Part shown: in pieces, positions 54,330 through 62,900 of the stretch | Layout of the letters: every line of letters starts with the position of its first letter | Numbering within the stretch: the first letter of the stretch is position 1 | Source: Thalassovita litoralis | Lineage (GTDB): Bacteria > Pseudomonadota > Alphaproteobacteria > Rhodobacterales > Rhodobacteraceae | NCBI RefSeq assembly: GCF_900182725.1 | Contig: NZ_FXTO01000016.1 | Location: 1 to 64,000, forward strand | Direction of reading: 5' to 3' | DNA length: 64,000 bases | Notes under the pieces: model-generated | Seen by the model: only the letters and a program-made list of their open reading frames with translations | The model's database searches: none | Told to the model about the DNA's origin: nothing | Translations under genes and position numbers: made by a program

Positions 54330-54403
54330 GATCCCGGATTTTTCTTTACATATTTATAAGCCTTATTAATATACATAACAAGTTAACGGCAAGAGGTGCA
54401 AGC

Positions 54404-55660
54404 ATGACGATCTGGACTCCGACTGATGACGGGTTTGCGGACCTGACCAGCCACGACACGTTTGCGCGGGGAGCGCCACATAACACCTTTGCCCGGCTGC
54501 GGCGCGATGATCCGGTGCATTGGACCGATTGGGACGCTGGACAGGGGTTCTGGTCTATCACCCGCCACGAAGACATCACCGAAATGAACCGCCAGCCGCA
54601 GATTTTTTCCTCGGCCCGCGGGATTCGGATGGAAGACCAGACCTACGAGGAATATCTGGCCCGCCGCACCTTTCAGGAAACCGATCCGCCCGAACATATG
54701 CAGACCCGGATCAAGGTTGCCAAAGCGTTTTCCAAACCCGTTGTCGCAGAGTTTGAACAGGACATTCGCGGCCTGTGTGACGAAATTCTGGATATCGCGC
54801 TGGAAAAGGGTGAATTTGACGCGACCAAGGAAATCGCCCGGCAGCTACCGATGCGGATGCTGGGCCGTATCCTTGGCACCCCGGACGAAGATCTGCCCTG
54901 GCTGGTGGAAAAGGGCGACGCGCTGATCGCCAACACAGATCCGGATTTCACCGATCACGTTCTGGATCAGATGACCACCGATGAATTTCGGATGATGCCA
55001 TTCAATTCCCCCGCCGGGGCGGAATTGTATCAATATGCCAAGGATCTAATGGCGAAAAAGGCGGCCGCAGGGGATACCAATGGGGTGCTGCATCTGATCC
55101 TGCAACCAAGCAAGGATGGCAGCGTCATCACCGAAGAAGAATTCCGCAACTTCTTCTGCCTGTTGGTGGCGGCGGGGAATGACACCACCCGCTATTCGAT
55201 TGCCGCCGGGATGCAGGCGCTGTGCCATCAGCCCGAATTGCTGGGCCAAATGCAGACCGAAGACATCTGGGACACCGCCCCTGATGAAATCATCCGCTGG
55301 GCCACCCCGGCGCTGTATTTCCGCCGCACCGCCACGCAGGATGTGGACATGCACGGCAAAACCATCAAGGCCGGGGACAAGGTATTGTACTGGTTTTCCT
55401 CGGCCAACCGGGATGAAACCGTTTTCGACGATCCGTTCCGGGTGAACCTGAAACGCACCCCGAACAAACACCTGTCCTTTGGTCAGGGTGGCCCGCATGT
55501 CTGTCTGGGCATGTGGCTGGCGCGTCTGGAAGTGCGCGTATTGTTTCAGGAACTATCTAAACGACTCAAATCTATAGAGGCCACAGGCCCGCATAAATTC
55601 CTGCGCTCGAACTTCGTGGGCGGGATCAAGGAACTGCCCGTCCGGGTGGTTCCCAAATAG
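54404..55660 (+). CDS. Cytochrome P450
   Basis: A soluble 418-residue bacterial P450. The I-helix is LLVAAGNDTTRYS with Gly258, Asp260 and Thr261. The K-helix ExxR is Glu295-Arg298. The haem loop is FGQGGPHVCLG with Cys367 as thiolate ligand. The I-helix wording resembles the CYP108/125/142-like clades. It oxidises a C-H bond using electrons from a ferredoxin, and a suitable [2Fe-2S] ferredoxin gene is two genes downstream. It starts the run P450 - GS-like - ferredoxin. The substrate is unknown; from context an amine or a gamma-glutamylated amine is proposed. Confidence 0.92.
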   Translation: MTIWTPTDDGFADLTSHDTFARGAPHNTFARLRRDDPVHWTDWDAGQGFWSITRHEDITEMNRQPQIFSSARGIRMEDQTYEEYLARRTFQETDPPEHMQTRIKVAKAFSKPVVAEFEQDIRGLCDEILDIALEKGEFDATKEIARQLPMRMLGRILGTPDEDLPWLVEKGDALIANTDPDFTDHVLDQMTTDEFRMMPFNSPAGAELYQYAKDLMAKKAAAGDTNGVLHLILQPSKDGSVITEEEFRNFFCLLVAAGNDTTRYSIAAGMQALCHQPELLGQMQTEDIWDTAPDEIIRWATPALYFRRTATQDVDMHGKTIKAGDKVLYWFSSANRDETVFDDPFRVNLKRTPNKHLSFGQGGPHVCLGMWLARLEVRVLFQELSKRLKSIEATGPHKFLRSNFVGGIKELPVRVVPK

Positions 55661-55672
55661 GGAGCAAACTGA

Positions 55673-56962
55673 ATGAACACCCGCCTGCGTGCGTTATTTT
55701 GCGATCATCTGTCGATCATGCGGGGCAAATACCTGCCCGGTTCAAAGATCGGAGATGATTCAACCCGGTTCTGCCGATCCACCTTTGGGGTGCATTACGA
55801 CAAGGATCTGCTGCCCGCCCCCGGTGCCATGATGATGGAAGGGCTGCCGGATATGGAACTGGTCTGGAAGGCCGAGGAAATCCGGGACAGTTGGGAACGC
55901 GCCACGAAAATCGTGGTGGGTGATCTGTACGACGACGAAGGCCGCCCCCTGCCGCTGTGTGGCCGTGGGGCGCTGAAACGGGCAGTCGCCGATTGGGGCG
56001 CGATGGGGCTGACGCCCAAGGTGGGGCTGGAACTGGAAGCCTTTGCCATGATGTCCGATGAAAACGGGCGACTGGTGCCTTATGACACCCCCGGCGCCCA
56101 TGTTTACGGCACCGGCCCCTTTACCGATCCGCTGCGGTTCAACGATGCAATCTGGGAAAAAGCGGACGAGCTGGGGTTCCGGCTAGACATGATCACCAGC
56201 GAATATGACAGCCCGCAATTTGAATATACCCTGACTTTTGATAACGCGGTCAAAGCTGTGGATGACATCGTGCTGTTCCGCCTGATGGCGCGGGAGATCG
56301 CGCTGGAACATGGGATTGTCCTATCCTTCCTGCCCAAACCGATTGCCGAAGTCGGCGGGTCCGGGATGCACGTCAATTTTTCGTTCAGCGATCAGAATGG
56401 CGCGAATGTCGTGGCGCAGGGCGAAAAGGGCGGCCCGGATCACATGAGCGACATCGCCCGTGGCTGCATTTCCGGGCTGCTGAAACACCATAAGGGGCTG
56501 GCCGGACTAATTGCGCCCACGGCCAATTCTTATCAGCGGCTTCAGCCCGGTTCACTGTCGGGGTTCCTGTGCAACTGGGGCGGCGATCACCGCAATGTCA
56601 CCACGCGGATTTCATCCGAAGGCGGCGTAAAGGCGCGGATGGAACACCGCACGGCAGACGCGTCCTCGAACCCCTATACCGCTGTGGCGGCGGTGCTACA
56701 GGCCGCGCGTCTGGGGGTTGTAAACAAGTACGATCTGCCGCCACGCGAAACCGGGGACGGGTTTGAAAAATGGGACGCCAAGGAAAGCACCGCCATTGAT
56801 CTAAAAGGCGCGATTGCAGACCTGAAGGCCGATACCATTCTGACCGAAGCGGTGGGCGCGGAACTGGTGGCGAACCACGTCTTTATGAAAGAAAAAGAAG
56901 TCAAGAAAACCAAAGACCTGGAAGGCGATCAACTGCGCGACTTCTATGTTTGGCATGTGTGA
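55673..56962 (+). CDS. Glutamine synthetase-like gamma-glutamyl-amine ligase
   Basis: A GS-fold enzyme of 429 residues. The acid cluster GLELEAF (Glu120, Glu122), EYDSPQFEYTL, SGMHVNFSF (His233), TANSYQRLQPGS and MEHRTADASSNPY (Arg326) are the catalytic blocks. It opens with FCDHLSIMRGKYLP, like the PuuA/IpuC-type ligases that join glutamate to amines, rather than a housekeeping GlnA. It begins 12 bp after the P450 and ends 9 bp before the ferredoxin. The amine substrate is not known. A role as an ordinary glutamine synthetase is less likely. Confidence 0.85.
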   Translation: MNTRLRALFCDHLSIMRGKYLPGSKIGDDSTRFCRSTFGVHYDKDLLPAPGAMMMEGLPDMELVWKAEEIRDSWERATKIVVGDLYDDEGRPLPLCGRGALKRAVADWGAMGLTPKVGLELEAFAMMSDENGRLVPYDTPGAHVYGTGPFTDPLRFNDAIWEKADELGFRLDMITSEYDSPQFEYTLTFDNAVKAVDDIVLFRLMAREIALEHGIVLSFLPKPIAEVGGSGMHVNFSFSDQNGANVVAQGEKGGPDHMSDIARGCISGLLKHHKGLAGLIAPTANSYQRLQPGSLSGFLCNWGGDHRNVTTRISSEGGVKARMEHRTADASSNPYTAVAAVLQAARLGVVNKYDLPPRETGDGFEKWDAKESTAIDLKGAIADLKADTILTEAVGAELVANHVFMKEKEVKKTKDLEGDQLRDFYVWHV

Positions 56963-56971
56963 GGGAAAAAG

Positions 56972-57286
56972 ATGAAAGTCACTTGGATTCTGCCTGATGG
57001 CGGCGAAATCAGCGCCGATGTGGCCGATGGCGTAAACATGATGGCCGCCGCCGTTGAACACAACATCCCCGGTATCACCGGGGAATGCGGCGGCAACCTT
57101 AGCTGTGCCACCTGTCATGTCTATGTTGCGGATGATTGGACCGGCAAAACCGGCAGCCCCGACGATTTCGAGGATGCAATGCTGGACGTGGCCGAGGCCG
57201 AGCGCAAAGACTGTTCCCGCCTGAGCTGCCAAATCGTAGCCAACGCCGCATTGGATGGCTTGGTTTTGGTTGTGCCTGCGGCCTAA
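56972..57286 (+). CDS. Putidaredoxin-type [2Fe-2S] ferredoxin
   Basis: A 104-residue vertebrate/putidaredoxin-type ferredoxin. The cluster ligands are Cys39, Cys45 and Cys48 (GECGGNLSCATCHV) and Cys86 (RLSCQI). MLDVAEAERKDCSRLSCQ is the typical C-terminal stretch that docks with P450 and reductase. It is the natural electron donor for the P450 two genes upstream. No ferredoxin reductase gene is in the window, so a housekeeping one must serve. A bidirectional terminator follows. Confidence 0.93.
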   Translation: MKVTWILPDGGEISADVADGVNMMAAAVEHNIPGITGECGGNLSCATCHVYVADDWTGKTGSPDDFEDAMLDVAEAERKDCSRLSCQIVANAALDGLVLVVPAA

Positions 57287-57308
57287 GCCCACCCAACCAC
57301 ATCACGAA

Positions 57309-57343
57309 AAAAGCGCCCGACCGTTCCCCGGCCGGGCGCTTTT
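57309..57343. terminator. Bidirectional terminator after the ferredoxin
   Basis: AAAAGCGCCCG and CGGGCGCTTTT are perfect 11-bp arms between the convergent ferredoxin and aminotransferase genes. Confidence 0.92.
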
Positions 57344-57363
57344 CTGTTCAGCTCAGCCCCGAA

Positions 57364-58716
57364 TTACAGACTGGCAAACCCTGCTTTCAGGGCGGACAGG
57401 ATCACCTGCACATCGTCCGAGGTCAGCACCAACGGCGGCGACAGGATGATGTTGGGGCCGGACACCCGCACCATCGCACCGGATTGATAGGCGACTTCCT
57501 GCACCTGACCGATGGATTTCTTATCAATCGGGGCCTTGGTCGTGCGATCAGACACCAGTTCCACCGCGCACATCAGCCCATGACCGCCACGCACATCACC
57601 GATCACGTCAAACTGTTCTTGCAGCGCCAACAGACCGGCGTGCAATTCCGCCCCCCGCGCGGCTGCGTTTTCCGGCACGTTCAGGCGCTTGGTTTCCGCC
57701 AGACAGGCCAACGCCGCCGCTGCGCCGACCGGGTGGCCGGAATAGGTGTAACCGTGGCCAATCGCGGCCTTGCCGGTTTCGTCTTTTTCAAACACCTCGA
57801 CCACCTTATCGGCGATCATCACCGCGCCGAACGGGAAATAGCCGTTGGTGATGGCCTTGGCGGTACACATCAGATCGGGCTGCACACCCCAATGGCGGCT
57901 GCCGGTCCAGCTTCCGGTGCGGCCAAAGGCGGTGATCACCTCGTCCGCGATCAGCAGAATACCGTTTTTCGAGCAAATCTCGCGCACACCGGGCATGAAG
58001 CTTTCGTGCGGCGGGATCACACCGCCCGCGCCCAAAATCGGTTCCATGATAAAGGCCGCGATGGTGTTGGCCCCTTGGAACGCGATTTCATCCTCCAGCG
58101 CGGACAGGCAAAGCTGCGCCAGTTTCGCCGGATCGGTTTCGTTGAACGGGTTGCGATAGGTATAGGGCGCCGGGATATGATGGCAGCCCGCCAACAGCGG
58201 TTCATAGGCGGTACGGAAATTGGCATTCCCGTTGACCGACGCGCCGCCAAAATGGGTGCCGTGATAGCCCTTTTTCAGCGACAGGAACTTGGTCCGCCCC
58301 GCTTCGCCGCGAATCTTGTGGTACTGCCGCGCCAGACGCAGCGCGGTTTCCACGGAATCGCTGCCGCCCGAGGTATAGAACGCGCGGGTCAGCCCATCGG
58401 GGGCAAAGAAATCCCGCAATTCTTCGGACAGTTCGATCACCGCATCGTTCGATGTACCGCGGAAAATCGAATAATAGGGCAGACGATCAAGCTGCGCCGC
58501 GATGGCGTCTTTGATCGGCTGACAGGAAAAGCCCAGATTGACGTTCCACAGACCGCCGACACCATCCACAACCTCGTGTCCATCCACATCAGTGATCCGC
58601 ACCCCCTGCGCCCCGGTCACGATGGTCGGGGGATTGGCCAGACTGTCGGCGGGATGTGCCATCGGATGCCAGACCGAGCGGGCATTCATTTCTTTCAGGA
58701 AATTGCTGTCTTTCAT
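57364..58716 (-). CDS. Class III omega-aminotransferase
   Basis: A PLP enzyme of 450 residues. YTSGGSDSVETALRLARQYH, LLIADEVITAFGRTG (Asp258) and CTAKAITNGYFPFGAV (Schiff-base Lys287) are class III hallmarks, and WHPMAHP at the N-terminus is seen in omega-amino acid:pyruvate and GABA aminotransferases. In the proposed pathway it would take the amino group from the omega-amino acid released after gamma-glutamyl hydrolysis, the role of PuuE. It reads towards the ferredoxin and follows the IclR gene with a 39-bp gap. Confidence 0.9.
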   Translation of the reverse strand: MKDSNFLKEMNARSVWHPMAHPADSLANPPTIVTGAQGVRITDVDGHEVVDGVGGLWNVNLGFSCQPIKDAIAAQLDRLPYYSIFRGTSNDAVIELSEELRDFFAPDGLTRAFYTSGGSDSVETALRLARQYHKIRGEAGRTKFLSLKKGYHGTHFGGASVNGNANFRTAYEPLLAGCHHIPAPYTYRNPFNETDPAKLAQLCLSALEDEIAFQGANTIAAFIMEPILGAGGVIPPHESFMPGVREICSKNGILLIADEVITAFGRTGSWTGSRHWGVQPDLMCTAKAITNGYFPFGAVMIADKVVEVFEKDETGKAAIGHGYTYSGHPVGAAAALACLAETKRLNVPENAAARGAELHAGLLALQEQFDVIGDVRGGHGLMCAVELVSDRTTKAPIDKKSIGQVQEVAYQSGAMVRVSGPNIILSPPLVLTSDDVQVILSALKAGFASL

Positions 58717-58755
58717 GGGGGTACTCCGTGTTGCGGCCCAATCAGGCCGAAGCGG

Positions 58756-59535
58756 TTAGTGCGGAAGATCGCGGTTAAAGCTGTCAGGCGGGAAGCCCCC
58801 CAACAGACGGGTCAGGTCCAGCGCGTGTTGTTTCACCGCGCGTCGTATTTTCAGGCGTTGTTCCGGCGTCATACGCGGCACCGGGGCCGCAACAGCCACC
58901 GCCCCAATCACCGCTTGGCTGGCGTCAAAGATCGGAACGGCGTGGGAATGCACGTCTTCTTCGAAGCCCCCAACATTTTCAGCGATGCCTGTGGCGTGAA
59001 TTTCTGTCAGCATATCCCGAATACGATCCGGGTCCGTCACCGTATCAGACGTGCGCACCGCCAATGGGCGGGACAAGACCATATCCACGAAATCCGGCGC
59101 GGAAAACGCCAGCACCGACAATCCAGACGATGTGCCGTGGAAATTCAGAATATCCGCATCCTCCATCGTGACGCGGGTGCCGTGATGGGGGCTATAGGCA
59201 TAGGCCAGCGTCACCAGACGATCCCCCTGAAGCAGCGATACATGGGCGGTTTCTTCTGTCACGTCGGACAGGCTGCGCAGCACTTGCTGGCATAAATCCC
59301 GCATCGGAACAGCCGCTTCACGCAATGATGCAAGCCGCAAAAAAGCAGGGCCAAGCCGATATTCCCGCCCCGAACCGGCCTGCTCCACGAATCCCTGTTC
59401 GGCCAGTTCGGTCATCAGCCGATGTACAGTCGCCTTGTTCATACCGGACAGGCGCGCCAGTTCGCTTAGCCCGATCAAGGGCTGGGTGCGATTAAAGAAA
59501 TCCAGCAATGACAAAGCCTTGGATACGGTTCCCAT
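58756..59535 (-). CDS. IclR-family transcriptional regulator
   Basis: A 259-residue regulator: helix-turn-helix LSELARLSGMNKATVHRLMTELAEQGFVEQ, then the IclR effector domain ending VGAVAVAAPVPRMTPEQ. ATG 59535 gives the family N-terminus MGTVSKALSLLDFF; a TTG at 59580 would add 15 residues. It is divergent from the transporter operon and upstream of the aminotransferase, with an inverted repeat between. It is likely the switch for the whole uptake and degradation cluster. Confidence 0.9.
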   Translation of the reverse strand: MGTVSKALSLLDFFNRTQPLIGLSELARLSGMNKATVHRLMTELAEQGFVEQAGSGREYRLGPAFLRLASLREAAVPMRDLCQQVLRSLSDVTEETAHVSLLQGDRLVTLAYAYSPHHGTRVTMEDADILNFHGTSSGLSVLAFSAPDFVDMVLSRPLAVRTSDTVTDPDRIRDMLTEIHATGIAENVGGFEEDVHSHAVPIFDASQAVIGAVAVAAPVPRMTPEQRLKIRRAVKQHALDLTRLLGGFPPDSFNRDLPH

Positions 59536-59609
59536 GTACGCGGCAATCCTGTGTTTCGGGTCTTTTTCAGGCAAATGCAAAACGTGATTTAGTTGCCATG
59601 TTAATTTTG

Positions 59610-59636
59610 TTGACAGACTAACAGCCCATCTGTCAA
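59610..59636. promoter_or_regulatory. Candidate IclR operator
   Basis: TTGACAGA-N11-TCTGTCAA is a perfect 8-bp inverted repeat midway between the divergent IclR and substrate-binding protein genes. IclR-type dimers bind such palindromes. The left arm begins TTGACA and could also serve as a -35 box. Confidence 0.55.
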
Positions 59637-59697
59637 TCTAAAAAAGAACCGATGGTTTGAATAATGAACCGCACTCTAACACAGGGAGACAACCAAT

Positions 59698-60639
59698 ATG
59701 AAGACCAAAACCGTTTTGGGTGGCGTGCTGACCGTTGCCATGATGGCAATGTCGGGCGCAGCCGTGGCCGAATATCCTGAAAAGCCCGTCAGCTTCATCG
59801 TTCCGTGGCCCCCCGGTGATCTGGAAGACGTGCTGACCCGCATGATCGCCGAAGATTTTCAGGCCGAATATGGCGTATCGGCAGCCGTAGTGAACAAACC
59901 CGGCGGCGGTGGCGGCCCCTTCCCCGGCGCGATTGAGGTGGCGAATGCCCCGGCAGATGGCTACACGATCGGGTCTTTCGTGATCGGCGTGCCAGTCATG
60001 GGCCACCAGATCGGCATCGAAGATCTGGCCCCGGCCAAATTCGACCCGCTGGGCATTTTCCTGACCTATCCGTTCGTCATCGCCACCAGCGCCGACGCGC
60101 CTTATTCGTCGATGGCGGAACTGGCCGAATACGCCAAATCGAACGACGTGGCCCTGGGTCACTTCGGTGACGTTCTGACCCCGACCCAAGTGACCAAGGC
60201 CTATGCCGTGAATGCGGGCTTTGAGTGGGGTTCAGATGCGGCGTTTGATGCGCTCGACTGCAACACGCTGGCATCGGGCGATGCGGATGTGATCAACACC
60301 ACGCTGCAACTGATCCTGCCCTGTCTGGACAGCGTGAAGGTGCTGACCTCGATCACCGATACGCGTATCCCGCTGGTCCCCGATGCGCCCACCATTGGCG
60401 AACTGGACCCGTCGCTGAATATCGCACTGTGGAACGGCCTGTTCGTCACCAAAGACACCCCGCAGGACGTGCGCGATAAGATCATCGCCGTGGCCCAGAA
60501 AACCGTGCAAAGCGACCGGGCGCAGGCTGTGGCCAAGGAAACCGGCGCGCTGGTCTACTGGCAAGGGGCCGATGACGCGGCAGCGCGTGTTGCCAAGGAC
60601 ATCGAAACCGTGGCTCACATCGGCAAGTTGCTAGAGTGA
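59698..60639 (+). CDS. Tripartite tricarboxylate transporter substrate-binding protein (TctC/Bug)
   Basis: A 313-residue periplasmic Bug-type receptor with a signal peptide (about residues 1-24, MMAMSGAAVAEYP). The mature N-terminus YPEKPVSFIVPWPPGDLEDVLTRM, NKPGGGGG and the end DIETVAHIGKLL are typical of TctC. It captures a small, usually carboxylate-bearing ligand. Two cysteines (in DALDCNTL and LPCLDSV) could form a disulfide. A terminator separates it from tctB, likely giving more receptor than membrane subunits. Confidence 0.92.
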   Translation: MKTKTVLGGVLTVAMMAMSGAAVAEYPEKPVSFIVPWPPGDLEDVLTRMIAEDFQAEYGVSAAVVNKPGGGGGPFPGAIEVANAPADGYTIGSFVIGVPVMGHQIGIEDLAPAKFDPLGIFLTYPFVIATSADAPYSSMAELAEYAKSNDVALGHFGDVLTPTQVTKAYAVNAGFEWGSDAAFDALDCNTLASGDADVINTTLQLILPCLDSVKVLTSITDTRIPLVPDAPTIGELDPSLNIALWNGLFVTKDTPQDVRDKIIAVAQKTVQSDRAQAVAKETGALVYWQGADDAAARVAKDIETVAHIGKLLE

Positions 60640-60650
60640 CATCGTCATAA

Positions 60651-60684
60651 AAGGGCCGGGCGTTCTGAATGCCCGGCCTTTTTT
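60651..60684 (+). terminator. Terminator/attenuator between tctC and tctB
   Basis: GGCCGGGC and GCCCGGCC with a nine-base loop, followed by TTTTTT. Partial readthrough would set a high receptor-to-permease ratio. Confidence 0.85.
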
Positions 60685-60738
60685 GTGCCTGCGGGGGCGC
60701 GGCCCCTGCCCTTCCTTTCCACGCTGTAATGGATTGTC

Positions 60739-61269
60739 ATGGATAACGAAGAGCTTTCCCGGCATATCGGGCGGCGCAGCGGTCAAATCCTGTTCGCACT
60801 GGCCTTTGTCGCGCTATCGGCGCTGTTGCTAAGCCAGATCGGCGCTGAAACCAAATGGGTGAAGCGAACCAAGTTTTTCGCCCAACCCCGGTTCTGGCCC
60901 GCTGTCGGGCTGGGCGGGATGGTGTTGTTTGGCGGGCTGCACCTGTGGCGACTGCCCCGGCGCAAAATTGACCGGCTGGATTGGCGCGAGGGCATGATCT
61001 GGCTGCAAGTGCTGGAATATGCGCTGTGGTTCATGGCCTATGTCTGGCTGGTGCCGCTGGTGGGCTATCTGCCCGTGACGGTGGTGTTCCTGCCGCTGAT
61101 GGTGTGGCGGATGGGCTACCGGGACAAACGGCTGCTGTGGGTTTCGGCGGGTTTGGGTGTCTGCATCGTGCTGCTGTTCAAAACCTTCCTGAACGTGAAA
61201 ATCCCCGGCGCGGTTCTGTATGAATACCTGCCCGGCGCGATGCGCAGCTTCTTTATTCTGAATTTCTGA
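60739..61269 (+). CDS. Tripartite tricarboxylate transporter small membrane subunit (TctB)
   Basis: A 176-residue protein with four hydrophobic helices (about residues 12-33, 53-66, 86-120 and 135-150), the TctB layout. It is 11 bp ahead of tctA. With tctA it forms the permease of a sodium- or proton-driven TTT system. The start at 60739 is the first ATG after the terminator. Confidence 0.87.
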   Translation: MDNEELSRHIGRRSGQILFALAFVALSALLLSQIGAETKWVKRTKFFAQPRFWPAVGLGGMVLFGGLHLWRLPRRKIDRLDWREGMIWLQVLEYALWFMAYVWLVPLVGYLPVTVVFLPLMVWRMGYRDKRLLWVSAGLGVCIVLLFKTFLNVKIPGAVLYEYLPGAMRSFFILNF

Positions 61270-61280
61270 GGGCAAGACAC

Positions 61281-62900
61281 ATGGACCTTCTTCTTTCCGG
61301 TCTGGAGATTCTGGCCCGCTGGGACGTGGTGATCGCGCTGCTGGTCGGTTCGGTCGGCGGGGTGCTGATCGGGGCAATTCCCGGTGTTGGCCCGGCTGTG
61401 GCGATTGCAATCCTGCTGCCAGCGACCTTTTCGATGGACCCGATTGTGGGCCTGACCGTGCTGCTGGGGATTTACGGCAGTTCGATGTATGGCGGCGCGA
61501 TCCCGGCTATCCTGATCAACACCCCCGGCACGGCGGTCAACGCGCTGACCACCTATGACGGGTTCCCGATGACATCGCGGGGCGAGGCCCGACGCGCCCT
61601 GTCGCTGGCCTATTCCGCATCGTTCTTTGGCGGGGTGTTTTCCGTCATCTGCCTGATGCTGTTTTCGCCGGTTCTGGCAAAAGTCGCCCCCATGTTCGGG
61701 TCGCGCGAGATTTTTCTGGCGGCCCTGCTGGGCATCATTCTGGTGATCACGGCCCATCGCGGGCAAACCCTAATTGCTGCCGCGCTGGCCAGTTTCGGCA
61801 TCTGGCTGAACACAATCGGGCTGGAGCCTGTCAAATACACCAAACGCTACACCTTTGATCAGGCGTTTCTGTCATCGGGCGTGAACCTGATCGTGGTGGT
61901 GCTGGGCCTGTTCGCGCTGTCCCAAGCGTTTTACCTGTTGCAGGGCGAGGACGAAAAAACCCGCATTACAAAACTAAAAGGCGGGCTGTTTCAGGGTTTG
62001 CGTGAACTGGCGCGGCATCCGCGTGTGGCGGGTGTATCGGCCAGCTTCGGGGTGCTGATGGGGATGATCCCCGGCGTGGGCGAATTTACCGCTCAATTCA
62101 TGAGCTACACCTACGCGCAGAAAACCTCGAAGCAACCGGATTCCTTTGGGCATGGATCCTCCGAAGGGCTGATCGCCGCCGAAACCGCCAACAACGCCGT
62201 GCCCGCCGCCGCGATGGTGCCGCTGCTGGCGCTGGGTATCCCCGGCGAGGCGCTGACCGCCATGATGCTGTCGGTGTTCTATGTGCATAACGTGGTGCCG
62301 GGGCCGCAACTGTTCCAGAACGATATGCCGTTTGTTGTGGCACTGTATCTGGCATTGCTGATCCTGAACGTGATGGTTCTGGTCTTTCTGTTGTTTTCCA
62401 CCAACCAGTTGATCAAGGTGGTGAAAATTCCCAACCGCTTTCTGGGCGTGGTTATCTTGGTGCTTAGCTTCGTGGGCGTCTATTCGCTGCGTAATTCCGT
62501 GACCGATTGCGTTCTGGCCGCTGTGTTCGGCGTGTTGGGCTTTGTCCTGAAACGCCTGTCGCTGCCGGTGGTGCCGATCATTCTGGGCATGGTTCTGGGC
62601 GGCATCATGGAAGTGAAGCTGCGGTCTGGAATGGCCCGCGTCAAAACCCCGCTGGATTTCATTGACCGCCCCATTGCCGCGATCCTGTTCGTGATGATCC
62701 TGATCGTTCTGGGGCTGCATATCCGCCGTGTCTGGCTGGATCACAAACACCTGAAGGAGGCCAAATGGTCGAACAAGCACTCATCGACGCGCTTCGGGGC
62801 GCATCTGTCCCGCCGCAAAAGCTTCTTATTGGCGGAACGTGGCAAGAAGCGGCGGGCGGAACGCTCGATGTTCACTCGCCCATCGACGGACAAAGACTGA
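61281..62900 (+). CDS. Tripartite tricarboxylate transporter large membrane subunit (TctA)
   Basis: A 539-residue permease with 11-12 helices. GAIPGVGPAVAIAILLPATFSMDP, YGSSMYGGAIPAILINTPGTA and FGVLMGMIPGVGEFTAQFMSYTYAQK are the TctA signatures. The family usually ends near 500 residues. The last 45 residues here are Arg/Lys/Ser-rich and overlap the aldehyde dehydrogenase gene by 136 bp in another frame, so the natural stop seems lost or the tail is nonfunctional. Confidence 0.9.
   Translation: MDLLLSGLEILARWDVVIALLVGSVGGVLIGAIPGVGPAVAIAILLPATFSMDPIVGLTVLLGIYGSSMYGGAIPAILINTPGTAVNALTTYDGFPMTSRGEARRALSLAYSASFFGGVFSVICLMLFSPVLAKVAPMFGSREIFLAALLGIILVITAHRGQTLIAAALASFGIWLNTIGLEPVKYTKRYTFDQAFLSSGVNLIVVVLGLFALSQAFYLLQGEDEKTRITKLKGGLFQGLRELARHPRVAGVSASFGVLMGMIPGVGEFTAQFMSYTYAQKTSKQPDSFGHGSSEGLIAAETANNAVPAAAMVPLLALGIPGEALTAMMLSVFYVHNVVPGPQLFQNDMPFVVALYLALLILNVMVLVFLLFSTNQLIKVVKIPNRFLGVVILVLSFVGVYSLRNSVTDCVLAAVFGVLGFVLKRLSLPVVPIILGMVLGGIMEVKLRSGMARVKTPLDFIDRPIAAILFVMILIVLGLHIRRVWLDHKHLKEAKWSNKHSSTRFGAHLSRRKSFLLAERGKKRRAERSMFTRPSTDKD

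Noticed and set aside
54330-54403. Operator palindrome in the amidotransferase-P450 gap
   Set aside because: Only a 5-bp ATAAG/CTTAT symmetry is found, which is expected by chance in AT-rich DNA.
57136-59295. A 719-codon plus-strand frame over the aminotransferase and IclR genes
   Set aside because: It is a shadow of two clear minus-strand genes; composition is His/Arg/Gln-rich and no domain is seen.
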